A DNA stretch of 24,776 bases from Chloroflexi bacterium RBG_13_53_26 (GCA_001795035.1 MGMW01000039.1:1-24776); one strand, 5' to 3'; positions 7,491 through 15,128 are shown, counted from the first letter of the stretch. Translations and numbers: made by a program. The notes: generated by a model from the letters alone, not told the origin.

Positions 7491-8248
7491 ACTTCCCTTG
7501 CCAAGGCCAATCCCCAAACCGAACTGGCGCCAGCTTTCTTCAGGGCTATGGCACAAGAATTCAAAGTAGCTCCTGTAGTGCAAACGTCGTCAATGAGGAG
7601 GATCCGCCCTCCTTTCAACTTCTCATCTCGGCAATCGAAAGCACCTAGTACATTGCTCTGGCGCTCCTCTGAATCAAAGGTCTTGACCTGAGCACGGCTA
7701 TTCCGGTGTCTGAACAGCGCGTCTTCCACCACTGGAATCGCGGTAAGCCGGCAAAGCTCCTGAGCCAAGAGTCCAGACTGATTGTAGCCCCGTTCCCGCA
7801 ACCTACGGGGATGAAGAGGAACAGGAACCAGAACCTCCACAGGCAGGGGCTTGTTCTCCAGTTGCTGAGTCAGCAACTGAGCCAGAGGAAGGGCCAACGC
7901 CTTAAATCCCCCGTACTTGAACCGATGAATAGCCTGACGCAATACTCCCTGAAAAGCAAAGGGTGTACAGATAGCATCGATGTCCAGTTTCAATCTCCGA
8001 CAGGAAGAACACCATTCCTCCTGGACCAGTGGCCTACCGCAGGTGGGGCAGAGCGGCGGCAAGAGGCGCGGCAAACCCCCACGGCACGGCGCACAAATGT
8101 AGTTCCCTTCTTTCCCACAACCAACACAGCGCGGTGGAAAAAGAAGATCAAGCAACTTACCCTTGACTTCATCCAGACGAGCCTGCAGAACTACATTCTG
8201 CGTCAACCAAGAGACTTTAACGCGCTCGCGAATTGTGCATTGATCCAC
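7487..8248 (-). CDS. comF: ComF-family phosphoribosyltransferase-like protein
   Basis: ComF proteins are linked to DNA uptake and have an N-terminal zinc-finger region followed by a phosphoribosyltransferase fold. Here four cysteine pairs lie at about 41-83 (CVGC, CAPC, CPTC, CSSC), followed by AFQGVLRQAIHRFKYGG, VPVPLHPRRLRERGYNQS and the PRPP-binding loop ILLIDDVCTTGATL. The start is uncertain. The GTG at 8248 has no clear ribosome-binding site and would overlap the preceding zinc-ribbon gene by 32 bases. A TTG at 8155, with AAGGG upstream, would give the more usual short N-terminus LLDLLFPPRC. Its stop overlaps glyA by four bases. Presence of ComF hints at competence machinery but does not prove it. 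Confidence 0.9.
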   Translation of the reverse strand: MDQCTIRERVKVSWLTQNVVLQARLDEVKGKLLDLLFPPRCVGCGKEGNYICAPCRGGLPRLLPPLCPTCGRPLVQEEWCSSCRRLKLDIDAICTPFAFQGVLRQAIHRFKYGGFKALALPLAQLLTQQLENKPLPVEVLVPVPLHPRRLRERGYNQSGLLAQELCRLTAIPVVEDALFRHRNSRAQVKTFDSEERQSNVLGAFDCRDEKLKGGRILLIDDVCTTGATLNSCAIALKKAGASSVWGLALAREV

Positions 8249-8429
8249 TAATGACCGGCTCGTTTATGTAAACGTCACCATTCCTTATCTTCAAGTTAAA
8301 CCCGCAATTGGGGTTGGTGCACACCCATGCCTTATAGTGTATAGGTGCTCCCTGGCTACCGAAATCGGACAGAGGCACCAGATCACCGCTACCGCACTTC
8401 TGGCATTTGGGTAACATAGTAGACTCCAC
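8217..8429 (-). CDS. small zinc-ribbon protein, 70 aa
   Basis: The product contains CQKC (Cys9, Cys12) and CTNPNC (Cys37, Cys42), a classic zinc-ribbon arrangement, with a hydrophobic patch HYKAWVC between them and a polar tail. The start is GTG at 8429, with GGGAGGTGG about seven bases upstream; an internal ATG at codon 5 lacks such spacing. It heads the long minus-strand run toward comF and glyA and lies behind a good promoter at 8459-8488. It may overlap the 5' end of comF. Zinc binding is inferred; no specific role is visible. Confidence 0.75.
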   Translation of the reverse strand: MESTMLPKCQKCGSGDLVPLSDFGSQGAPIHYKAWVCTNPNCGFNLKIRNGDVYINEPVISGSMHNSRAR

Positions 8430-8458
8430 AGAACCACCTCCCAGTAGAAATCAAGCAT

Positions 8459-8488
8459 AGTATATACCGACTAAGTATGAGTTGCCAA
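8459..8488 (-). promoter_or_regulatory. predicted promoter of the zinc-ribbon/comF/glyA run
   Basis: On the minus strand, -35 TTGGCA (8488-8483) and -10 TATACT (8464-8459) are 18 bases apart, each matching the sigma-70-type consensus at five of six positions. Transcription would begin near 8452, about 23 bases before the GTG at 8429. The surrounding 253-bp gap (8430-8682) holds nothing else that I can support. Confidence 0.6.
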
Positions 8489-8682
8489 TTCTGCAATTCG
8501 TTTGACACGCAGAAGATCGCCTCGGTCGCTCTAACCAGACACCAAGCGACAGGAGAATTACTACTGACCCATATGCGCTGCTACTTTCGCCAATTCCCAA
8601 GCGTGCTCATACAGATGTAGCCCACTACTGACTACAAAGCAGTATTGTCAGTGTCTTCAGCTCAGAGAGTGTATTAAAGAAT

Positions 8683-9144
8683 TCAGTCACCGGTCGATCC
8701 GAATCCTGATGGGCCTCTTGCCGTTTGTCCGATGTCAGCCACAATACTGATCTCGGCATCCACAACCGGCAATATCACAAGTTGTGCAATGCGGTCTCCC
8801 TCGTTCACCTGGTAGGGCTTTGAGCTGAAGTTCTTCAATTCAACCATAACTGTACCACGGTAGTCACAGTCAACCCACCCGGCTCCTGCCTCTATGTTTG
8901 CCTTGACTGAAAGCCCCGAACGTGATGCTATCCTGCCAACCGTGCCCTGGGGCAGTTCTATCACGATACCGGTGGATACCAGAGCTCTACCAATTTCGGC
9001 AGAACCTTGAGGCTCGCAGTGTGTAGGCGGTATCTCTACACTTTCCGCTGCGTGGAGATCAAAGCCAGCACTACCAGCGGTCATTTTTTGGGGCAGTATA
9101 GCAGCAGGATGGACCAGTTTAACTCTAAGCCTGGGCATGGTCAT
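8683..9144 (-). CDS. dut: dUTP diphosphatase
   Basis: The trimeric dUTPase hydrolyses dUTP to dUMP, keeping uracil out of DNA and feeding dTMP synthesis. All five family motifs are present in the 153-aa product: AGSAGFDL (23-30), RIASRSGLS (71-79), GWVDCDYRG (89-97), GDRIAQLVI (116-124) and the C-terminal lid RGPSGFGSTG (143-152). The ATG at 9144 is preceded by AGGAG with seven-base spacing, and starts three bases after the nadD stop. A TTG immediately upstream is closer to the ribosome-binding site and less likely. There is a small insertion near 41-52 (THCEPQGSAEIG) before the beta strand leading to motif 2. Confidence 0.96.
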   Translation of the reverse strand: MTMPRLRVKLVHPAAILPQKMTAGSAGFDLHAAESVEIPPTHCEPQGSAEIGRALVSTGIVIELPQGTVGRIASRSGLSVKANIEAGAGWVDCDYRGTVMVELKNFSSKPYQVNEGDRIAQLVILPVVDAEISIVADIGQTARGPSGFGSTGD

Positions 9145-9147
9145 CAA

Positions 9148-9750
9148 TCAGCTCCTATACAACCCATTCTTGATGATATACGTCTCCACGGATTGAGGCA
9201 CCAGGTGGCTAATGGAAGCTCCCAGCACCACCAGACGGCGAATCTCAGTCGCACTGATATCTACCTGGGGGACTTCGACAAAGGTTACGTGTTTGGAAAT
9301 CCCTGTAATGGCAGTTTCGAGACGATCCAACGAGGGTAAGGCAAAGCCGGGTCTGCTAAAAGCCACCAATTGGCAAATCTGCATCAGGCGGGAAGGCTCC
9401 TTCCACCGCGGCAAATCTGAGAGCGCATCGCTGCCGAGAAGGAACGACAGCTTTGCTTCAGCCCCTAGCTCTCTCTGTAGTATATCAATGGTATCCACGG
9501 TGTAGGAAGGACCAGGTCTATCAACTTCTGCAGTCGAGATTTCAAAGTATCTTTCACTAGCCACAGCAAGCCGCACCATATTCAGTCGGTGCTGCGCTGC
9601 TGAAATTGGGAGATCAGCCTTGAGCCACGGCTGTCCTGCGGGGACAAAAAAAATCTTGGCAAAACCTAGGGCATCTCTCATCGCCTCCGCTGCCGTAAGA
9701 TGCCCAAAATGAATGGGGTCGAAGGTCCCTCCAAACACACCTACATCCAT
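9148..9750 (-). CDS. nadD: nicotinate-nucleotide adenylyltransferase
   Basis: NadD joins nicotinate mononucleotide to AMP in NAD synthesis. The 200-aa protein begins DVGVFGGTFDPIHFGHL, the nucleotide-binding motif of this superfamily with its HxGH variant HFGH, and has FFVPAGQPWLK, the GSDALSDLPRWKEP block and the C-terminal ISATEIRR motif that replaces ISxTxxR. The ATG at 9750 overlaps the end of the upstream hydrolase gene by ten bases, and dut follows after three bases, so the three are one operon. Confidence 0.95.
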   Translation of the reverse strand: MDVGVFGGTFDPIHFGHLTAAEAMRDALGFAKIFFVPAGQPWLKADLPISAAQHRLNMVRLAVASERYFEISTAEVDRPGPSYTVDTIDILQRELGAEAKLSFLLGSDALSDLPRWKEPSRLMQICQLVAFSRPGFALPSLDRLETAITGISKHVTFVEVPQVDISATEIRRLVVLGASISHLVPQSVETYIIKNGLYRS

Positions 9751-10316
9751 GCCGGCCCTAACTCTGGGCTGTAATATACATCGTCTGGATACAGGAACAG
9801 GGTGTCGTTGCTATCGAGATCAATCCCAGCTGCTTTATACGCCCTCCACACAACTTCTGCACAATGTTGGTTTTCCTCATTGATTTTCAGTGGTATTGTC
9901 GCTGTTGCAGTGAAGTCGAACTGCCTGCCGATCTGTGCCACGGCATACTCTATCGCTTTCTGGATAATCTCATCCCGACCAGGCATATCGTTGAGCCTCC
10001 TCACAGATATCTTCGCAGGGAGATCACGGGCAAGAAATGAAGGCAACGGGGTGTAGCAGATACCCTCATTGTATGTAGCTTCCACAACCCCTGCATAAGG
10101 TTGATTTCCCACAAAGAGGGCCATGTGGTCCCAGCGTCCGACGTGACACCAACCCTCATAGATATCGACAAAGATGATATCACCCGGCTCAAGTATCTCT
10201 TCTCGCACCAAAGAGTCAGCAGCGGATGGCGCATAGCTCTCCACTGCAACCATTGATACTACCACCAGCAGAAGCACGCCGGCTATAATCACTCTGGCAA
10301 CAGCTTGGCTACTCAT
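9741..10316 (-). CDS. secreted or anchored YiiX-type permuted papain-fold hydrolase
   Basis: The 191-aa protein has a hydrophobic segment at about 8-27 that is a signal peptide or membrane anchor. The rest fits the YiiX/YebB branch of NlpC/P60-related enzymes, in which the catalytic histidine precedes the cysteine: GDIIFVDI (45-52), His64 in WDHMALFVG, Glu79 in VVEAT, GRQFDF near 130-135, and Cys152 in HCAEVVWRAYKAAGID. Substrates of the family are amide bonds, perhaps in cell-wall peptides or acyl groups; which applies here cannot be told. The start has little ribosome-binding site. It precedes nadD and dut in one operon and lies 125 bases after the dnaA stop, with no convincing terminator in between. 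Confidence 0.75.
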   Translation of the reverse strand: MSSQAVARVIIAGVLLLVVVSMVAVESYAPSAADSLVREEILEPGDIIFVDIYEGWCHVGRWDHMALFVGNQPYAGVVEATYNEGICYTPLPSFLARDLPAKISVRRLNDMPGRDEIIQKAIEYAVAQIGRQFDFTATATIPLKINEENQHCAEVVWRAYKAAGIDLDSNDTLFLYPDDVYYSPELGPAWM

Positions 10317-10441
10317 CAGTGGCTAATAGAATATCTACACAAATCGTGCGGAATATACATAGTCCCTAATCATAAATCACTGAACTCAAGTATATCTAAC
10401 AGGGAGGTTATACCCTAAATAATAATGAATAGTAATAAGGC

Positions 10442-11764
10442 CTATGCATGAAGTGCAGTCGCAATGTGGTTCACGTTGCCGCGCACTGTGGTATCAGTGT
10501 TCACTGTAGTGGCTATTTTGTGGTAGCTACGAAGAATGGTGGAGTGATCTCGCCCACCCAACAATCTTCCGATATCCTGCAGAGGGCAGTTTGTCTTCTC
10601 TCGGACAAGGTAAATAGCAATCTGGCGTGCTAAGGCCAGTCTATGGTCTCTCTTGCGGCCCTTCAGTGTTTCCAGACTCACCTGAAAGTGGTCGGCGACC
10701 GCCTTCAGTATTGATGCTGGTGTAATGGCAGATGATCCTGCGTTGGCTGGAGGTAAGTCTTGCAGAGCTTGCTGTGCAAGCTGCAATGTGGGGCGCTCGC
10801 GTAGCAAGTTTGCATGAGCTACAACAGCATTCAGGGCGCCTTCGAGCTCTCGCACATTCGCATTCTCGCGGCAACGTTGGGCAATGAACTGGAATATAGA
10901 TTCGTCGATGACAAACTGCTTCTCTTCAGACCTTGCTTGAAGAATAGCTAATCGCGTCTGCAAATCAGGAGATTGGACCTGCGTAACAAGCCCACATGAG
11001 AAGCGGGAGCAGAGGCTGGAGTCTACGGTAGTCATAGCTTTCGGGGGACGATCGCCGGTGATCACCAACTGGCCGTTAGTATTATGGAGGGCATTGAAGG
11101 TGTGAAAGAGGGTCTCTTGCGTTTGCGGTTTACCAATCATGAACTGGATATCCTCCATAATGAAAACATCGGCATTCCTGAATCTACCGCGGAACTCCTC
11201 TGTTTTCTTCTCTCTGATCGAAGTTATGAACTCGTTGGTGAATTGCTCGCTGCTGACGTAAACCACCTGGAACCCGTTTTCAGAAGCTTCATTTCCTATG
11301 GCCTGTGCAAGATGGGTTTTCCCCAGGCCAGACCCGCCGTGGATGAAAAGCGGATTGTAGTGCTGGCCCGGTTCCTCCGCTGCTCCTAAGGAAGCAGCAT
11401 AAGCCAAGCGATTGGATCCACCAACAACGAAGTTTCCGAAGGTGTATCTCGGGTTGGTTGTTGATGATGGCAGTCTTTTCTGTGGCGCCTCGGGGACTTG
11501 GTGGACGGGTATCTGACTAGGGCAAACCCGGAATTGAACTTCTAGCTCTTGCCCTGTAATACCCATCAGCACCTTTGTGATCAAAGAGTGCAGACGTTTC
11601 TCCAGCCATTCCTTGGCAAAGGTGCTGGGTGTTCCAACAACAAATCGAGTCCCTTGGTGGCTAATACCTGCGGTATCCTTGAGCCACGTTTCGAAGTTCG
11701 ATTTGCTGACCTGAACCTGAAGGGTGCCTTTACAGGCTTCCCAAGTCTCCTTAGCTGTTCTCAT
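10442..11764 (-). CDS. dnaA: chromosomal replication initiator DnaA
   Basis: DnaA binds DnaA boxes and opens the origin. The 440-aa protein shows domain I (1-78, with NFETWLKDT), a short variable linker (80-105), the AAA+ core with YTFGNFVVGGSNRLAYAA, Walker A GGSGLGKTH (143-151), Walker B MEDIQFMIGK (203-212), the SRF arginine finger (Arg254) and sensor-2 NVRELEGALN (Arg305), and DNA-binding domain IV ending in the signature GGRDHSTIL (403-411). The Walker B reads ED where DD is usual, and Walker A has Ser where Val is common. The start is ATG 11764, after AAGGGGGG. dnaN is not adjacent on either side. Linker domain II is very short. Confidence 0.95.
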   Translation of the reverse strand: MRTAKETWEACKGTLQVQVSKSNFETWLKDTAGISHQGTRFVVGTPSTFAKEWLEKRLHSLITKVLMGITGQELEVQFRVCPSQIPVHQVPEAPQKRLPSSTTNPRYTFGNFVVGGSNRLAYAASLGAAEEPGQHYNPLFIHGGSGLGKTHLAQAIGNEASENGFQVVYVSSEQFTNEFITSIREKKTEEFRGRFRNADVFIMEDIQFMIGKPQTQETLFHTFNALHNTNGQLVITGDRPPKAMTTVDSSLCSRFSCGLVTQVQSPDLQTRLAILQARSEEKQFVIDESIFQFIAQRCRENANVRELEGALNAVVAHANLLRERPTLQLAQQALQDLPPANAGSSAITPASILKAVADHFQVSLETLKGRKRDHRLALARQIAIYLVREKTNCPLQDIGRLLGGRDHSTILRSYHKIATTVNTDTTVRGNVNHIATALHA

Positions 11765-12216
11765 ACCCCCCTTTGAGAGCTAGAAGGCCTTGCTACATAG
11801 CGCAAGATATTCAAAAATCAAAACGAAAAATGCACGAAATTATAGGTCCGGATATTCCCCCAGAGATTTTTTGAGGCTAGGTAGTCCTAAGTATAACGCT
11901 GCCCCTTCTCGGGCTGGTCAAGGGTGTATCTTCATGTTGAATTGTCTTCTCAGAATTTGACCTGGTCTTATCCATAATTGAATAGCTCTTCAGCTCAAGA
12001 CTCAAGACAGTGACACCGAAAGTTTACAACCCGCGCCCATGTCCCAGTCAAGAGTTTTGCGTTATGTTCTCTTGTAAGGAATGGTAGGCAGTGAATGTCT
12101 TGGGACTATTATGCAAAAAGACTGTGCGAGGCCCTCTGAAATGTTAGGGGTGTTAGCAAAAAGGCGAAATTGTGGTAATATACGACATGATTTTGATGAG
12201 AGTTGGCTTTGAAATC
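11765..12216. other. gene-free 452-bp stretch between dnaA and tRNA-Arg
   Basis: No open frame here has a believable start and codon pattern. It contains the dnaA leader with a -10 at 11839-11844 and one near-consensus DnaA box, TTATCCATA, at 11968-11976 (one mismatch from TTATCCACA). An inverted repeat CAAGAG (12049-12054) / CTCTTG (12069-12074) has a 14-base loop. There is no box cluster and no obvious AT-rich unwinding element, so I do not call an origin, although the position next to dnaA makes it worth testing. Confidence 0.5.
11839..11844 (-). promoter_or_regulatory. dnaA: candidate -10 of dnaA
   Basis: A perfect TATAAT on the minus strand lies 75 bases before the dnaA ATG. No convincing -35 is found 16-19 bases further upstream, so this is a partial promoter call only. 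Confidence 0.35.
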
Positions 12217-12293
12217 TGGCGCGCCTAGAGGGATTCGAACCCTCGACCCTCGGTTCCGAAGACCGATGCTCTGATCCGCTGAGCTATAGGCGC
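12217..12293 (-). tRNA. tRNA-Arg (anticodon UCG)
   Basis: Read on the minus strand it folds as a cloverleaf: acceptor GCGCCTA pairing with TAGGCGC, D-arm with AGCTCAGCGGATCAGAGC, anticodon stem TCGGT/ACCGA closing the loop CTTCGGA with anticodon TCG, and T-arm GAGGG-TTCGAAT-CCCTC. Discriminator is G and CCA is encoded at 12219-12217. It reads CGA (and probably other CGN) arginine codons. Confidence 0.95.
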
Positions 12294-12294
12294 T

Positions 12295-12372
12295 TGGGGT
12301 GGACGGAGGGATTCGAACCCTCGATCTCCAGGGCCACAACCTGGCGCCTTAAGCCTCTGGGCTACGCCCACC
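12295..12372 (-). tRNA. tRNA-His (anticodon GUG)
   Basis: Acceptor GTGGGCG pairs with CGTCCAC (one G-T pair). The anticodon stem CCAGG/CCTGG closes the loop TTGTGGC, giving anticodon GTG. The T-arm is GAGGG-TTCGAAT-CCCTC. The histidine identity pair is present: a genomically encoded extra G at -1 (12372) opposite discriminator C73 (12298), followed by encoded CCA (12297-12295). One base, 12294, separates it from tRNA-Arg, so both come from one transcript. Confidence 0.95.
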
Positions 12373-12381
12373 ACAAGCCAG

Positions 12382-12411
12382 ATTCTAGCACTTGGATGAA
12401 CGGGATATCAA
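12382..12411 (-). promoter_or_regulatory. predicted promoter of the tRNA-His/tRNA-Arg transcript
   Basis: On the minus strand, -35 TTGATA (12411-12406) and -10 TAGAAT (12387-12382) are 18 bases apart, each five of six to consensus. Transcription would start near 12375, a few bases before the tRNA-His 5' end. The element lies over the translation-initiation region of ispD on the opposite strand. Confidence 0.6.
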
Positions 12412-12412
12412 G

Positions 12413-13120
12413 ATGAAGGAGTTTTCACGGGAGAGAGTGGGTGCTGTTGTTGTTGCTGCCGGTGGCAGCCAGCGAATGGGTGGTGTGGATAAGATCTTTG
12501 CCATCGTAGCTGGCAAGCCTGTCCTGGCGCACGTGCTCAGCGTGTTCGAGAGATGTAGTCTGGTGGATCAGGTGGTTGTAGTCTTGAATGCTGCTGGGCT
12601 GGAGCGGGGGCGGGAGATTGTGGAGAGCAATGGGTTTTCGAAAGTGGTGGCATTGTGTCGTGGCGGGGAACGGCGTCAGGATTCGGTAGCCGAGGGGCTC
12701 AAGAGGCTGGAAGGTTGCTACTGGGTGATAGTTCATGACGGGGCTCGCCCCTGCGTGACCTCTGAGCTGGTTGAGCGCGGGTTGGATGAGGTACGCCAAA
12801 CCGGGGCGGCTATTGCTGCGGTGCCCGTCAAGGAAACTGTGAAAGTGATTGATGTTGAGCGAATAGTGCAGAATACGCCTTACCGTGGAAACCTCTGGGT
12901 GGCGCAGACTCCGCAGATATTTCGCTTTGATATAATAGTGAAGGCTTATCGGCAAACGGGTGAAGAGGTGACCGATGATGCTGCTGCGGTGGAGGCATTG
13001 GGGCATAAGGTCAAGGTCTACATGGGCTTGTACGAGAATATCAAGGTGACAACCCAAGAGGACTTGACTCTGGTAGAGATTATCATGAGGGGGAGGGATG
13101 AGGGTAGGCATTGGCTATGA
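12413..13120 (+). CDS. ispD: 2-C-methyl-D-erythritol 4-phosphate cytidylyltransferase
   Basis: IspD makes CDP-methylerythritol in the MEP isoprenoid pathway. The 235-aa product (from ATG 12413) shows AVVVAAGGSQRMGG with DKIF where many members have PKQF, GKPVLAH, VIVHDGARPCVTSELVE, AAVPVKETVK, QTPQIFRFD, TDDAAAVEALGHKV and NIKVTTQEDLTLVE. A TTG at 12392 in the same frame could be used instead; neither start has a strong ribosome-binding site. It overlaps ispF by 23 bases. No plus-strand promoter is obvious in the 40-bp gap to tRNA-His, so transcription may begin within the tRNA region. Confidence 0.94.
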   Translation: MKEFSRERVGAVVVAAGGSQRMGGVDKIFAIVAGKPVLAHVLSVFERCSLVDQVVVVLNAAGLERGREIVESNGFSKVVALCRGGERRQDSVAEGLKRLEGCYWVIVHDGARPCVTSELVERGLDEVRQTGAAIAAVPVKETVKVIDVERIVQNTPYRGNLWVAQTPQIFRFDIIVKAYRQTGEEVTDDAAAVEALGHKVKVYMGLYENIKVTTQEDLTLVEIIMRGRDEGRHWL

Positions 13121-13589
13121 CGTTCACCCTTTAACGCGAGGGAGAAGGCTGGTATTAGGAGGAGTAGAGATACCCTTTGATAAGGGACTTGATGGCCATA
13201 GCGATGCTGATGTTGTGGTGCATTCTATTATTGATGCTTTGCTTGGTGCGGCTGGATTGGGGGATATCGGAACCCGTTTCCCTTCCTCTGAGCCGAACTA
13301 CAAGGGTATCTCTAGCATTGTCCTTCTTCGGCGGGTGGCCACCATGCTCAAAGAGGAAGGCTGGCGGATATACAATGTTGATGCCACTGTTGTGGCTGAA
13401 CAGCCGCGCCTGGCACCGTTTATTCCTCGGATGCGGGAGCTGATCAGCCAGACCTTGGAAGTCAGCATAGACCGGGTGGGAGTAAAATGCACCACCTCCA
13501 AGAGACTCGGCTTTGTGGGAGAGGGGCAAGCAATAGCTGTCCATGCGGTCGCCTTGGTGGGCGAAGCTGTTGACGAGGCTGAAGGTTGA
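13098..13589 (+). CDS. ispF: 2-C-methyl-D-erythritol 2,4-cyclodiphosphate synthase
   Basis: IspF cyclises the diphosphate intermediate two steps after IspD in the MEP pathway. The 163-aa product carries the metal ligands Asp8, His10 (GIGYDVHPL) and His42 (SDADVVVH), DIGTRFPSSEPNYKG (56-70), VDATVVAEQPRL and the CDP-site region VKCTTSKRLGFVGEGQ. The ATG at 13098 lies inside the end of ispD, with GGGGGAGGG immediately before, so the two are translated together. cysS begins 42 bases after its stop. Confidence 0.96.
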   Translation: MRVGIGYDVHPLTRGRRLVLGGVEIPFDKGLDGHSDADVVVHSIIDALLGAAGLGDIGTRFPSSEPNYKGISSIVLLRRVATMLKEEGWRIYNVDATVVAEQPRLAPFIPRMRELISQTLEVSIDRVGVKCTTSKRLGFVGEGQAIAVHAVALVGEAVDEAEG

Positions 13590-13631
13590 AGATGCTGAAA
13601 ACCAGATTGCTGTTGAAGTAAAGGAGTAAGT

Positions 13632-15011
13632 GTGAGGATATATAACACCCTTTCAGGGGGAGAAGAAGAGTTTCTGCCTCAAAGTGAAGTCGTTAGAATG
13701 TACGTCTGCGGCATTACCCCCTATGCAGAATGTCACCTGGGCCATGCCATGAGCTATATAGTCTTTGATGTAGTCAGGCGCTATCTGGAGTTTAGAGGCT
13801 ACAAGGTGAAGCATGTGCAGAACTTCACCGATATTGATGACAAGATCATCAATCGAGCGCAGAAACTAAGTATACCGCCTGGCGAGGTGGCCGAAAGATT
13901 TATTGCCCAGTACTTTGCTGACATGGATACCCTGAACATCAAGAGAGCCCATGTGTATCCCAGGGCTACGGAGGAGATACCCAAGATCACTGAGGTGATA
14001 CAGGGCTTGATTGATAAGGGATATGCCTATGAGGCAAAGGGCGATGTCTATTTCAGGGTGAGCAGCGATCCGGACTACGGAAAGCTCAGCCACCAGAGCT
14101 TGGATTCTTTGCAGGCGGGAGCACGGATAGAAATAGGAATTGATAAGGAGCATCCTCTGGATTTTGCCCTATGGAAGGCGACAAAGCCCGGCGAACCGTG
14201 GTGGGAGAGTCCCTGGGGTAGGGGCAGACCTGGCTGGCATATTGAATGCAGTGCCATGTCCCTGAGACATCTCGGGGACACAGTCGATATCCATGGTGGG
14301 GGGCAGGACTTGATCTTTCCCCACCATGAGAATGAGATAGCCCAGTCCGAAAGCTTCACTGAGATCACCCCCTTTGTCAGGTATTGGATGCATAATGGAC
14401 TGGTCCAACTTGAAGGGGAGAAGATGAGCAAGTCCCTCGGAGTCTTGGTTACTATAAAAAAGGCTCTGGAGCGCTTCAGCCCTGATACGATAAGGCTGTT
14501 TGTTTTGAGTTCACATTACCGTAGCCCGATAAGTTTCAGTGAAGAGGGTTTGAAGGCTGCCGAGAAAGGCATGGAGAGGCTTCGTCAGGCAGGTTTTGCT
14601 GACGGTCAGCATGCGATGGCTGAAGAGACTGGAACAATCGACGCCGGAGTGTTTCGCCAGAAATTTATCGATGCCATGGATGCAGATTTCAATTCGGCCC
14701 AGGCATTGGCGGTCCTGTTCGATTTGGCCAGGGAGATCAACCGCGCAGTCAGTCAGGGTGTTGGTGTGCAAGAGGCGCAACAGTTGTTGCGAGAATTGGG
14801 CCACGTTTTGGGGTTTACTTTTGAAGAAAGGGAAATCAGGTTGGTCGCAGATCCCTTTATCGAACTACTTATCTCGATTCGTGCTGATCTAAGAAAAGAG
14901 AAGCAGTGGCAACTGGCTGACGAGATTCGCTTTCGGTTGAATGAATTGGGGGTAGTTCTTGAGGATGTGCCTCAGGGAACTACTTGGAAATACGAAAGAC
15001 CAGATGGGTGA
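13632..15011 (+). CDS. cysS: cysteinyl-tRNA synthetase
   Basis: This class I synthetase charges tRNA-Cys. The 459-aa product has the zinc cysteine in YVCGITPYAECH (Cys26), the HIGH motif as HLGH (35-38), NFTDIDDKIINRA (64-76), WHIECSAMS (Cys206), the HHENEIAQSE zinc segment (His231, Glu235) and KMSKS (264-268), followed by the anticodon-binding helical region. Start is GTG at 13632 with AAGGAG five bases before it. It ends the ispD-ispF-cysS operon, an arrangement seen in many bacteria. After the stop, GCCGGGGGGCCGG can form only a weak hairpin and has no clear T-run. Confidence 0.96.
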   Translation: MRIYNTLSGGEEEFLPQSEVVRMYVCGITPYAECHLGHAMSYIVFDVVRRYLEFRGYKVKHVQNFTDIDDKIINRAQKLSIPPGEVAERFIAQYFADMDTLNIKRAHVYPRATEEIPKITEVIQGLIDKGYAYEAKGDVYFRVSSDPDYGKLSHQSLDSLQAGARIEIGIDKEHPLDFALWKATKPGEPWWESPWGRGRPGWHIECSAMSLRHLGDTVDIHGGGQDLIFPHHENEIAQSESFTEITPFVRYWMHNGLVQLEGEKMSKSLGVLVTIKKALERFSPDTIRLFVLSSHYRSPISFSEEGLKAAEKGMERLRQAGFADGQHAMAEETGTIDAGVFRQKFIDAMDADFNSAQALAVLFDLAREINRAVSQGVGVQEAQQLLRELGHVLGFTFEEREIRLVADPFIELLISIRADLRKEKQWQLADEIRFRLNELGVVLEDVPQGTTWKYERPDG

Positions 15012-15080
15012 GTGGTAGCCGGGGGGCCGGTTTCGTTCTCCTCATTTACACCTGGATTATCCTACAGTGTCAAAAGCAGT

Positions 15081-15109
15081 TTGACATAGTTCCCATGGGA
15101 TGTTACAAT
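15081..15109 (+). promoter_or_regulatory. strong sigma-70-type promoter of the marR-like gene
   Basis: A perfect TTGACA (15081-15086) and TACAAT (15104-15109, five of six) are spaced 17 bases apart. Transcription would start near 15116, leaving a leader of about 80 bases before the GTG at 15195. This is the best-matching promoter in the window. Confidence 0.75.
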
Positions 15110-15128
15110 TTTATAAAATAATTCAGTG

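Noticed and set aside
11765..12216. replication origin
   Set aside because: Only one near-match DnaA box and no evident AT-rich unwinding element were found, so the evidence is too thin to call oriC.
12109..12339. 76-codon minus-strand frame
   Set aside because: It reads through both tRNA genes and cannot be a protein gene.
12425..13111. 228-codon open frame antisense to ispD
   Set aside because: It mirrors a clear ispD gene, is rich in histidine and proline as antisense frames often are, and has no ribosome-binding site.
15012..15040. intrinsic terminator after cysS
   Set aside because: GCCGG/CCGG makes only a four-pair stem and is not followed by a clear T-run.
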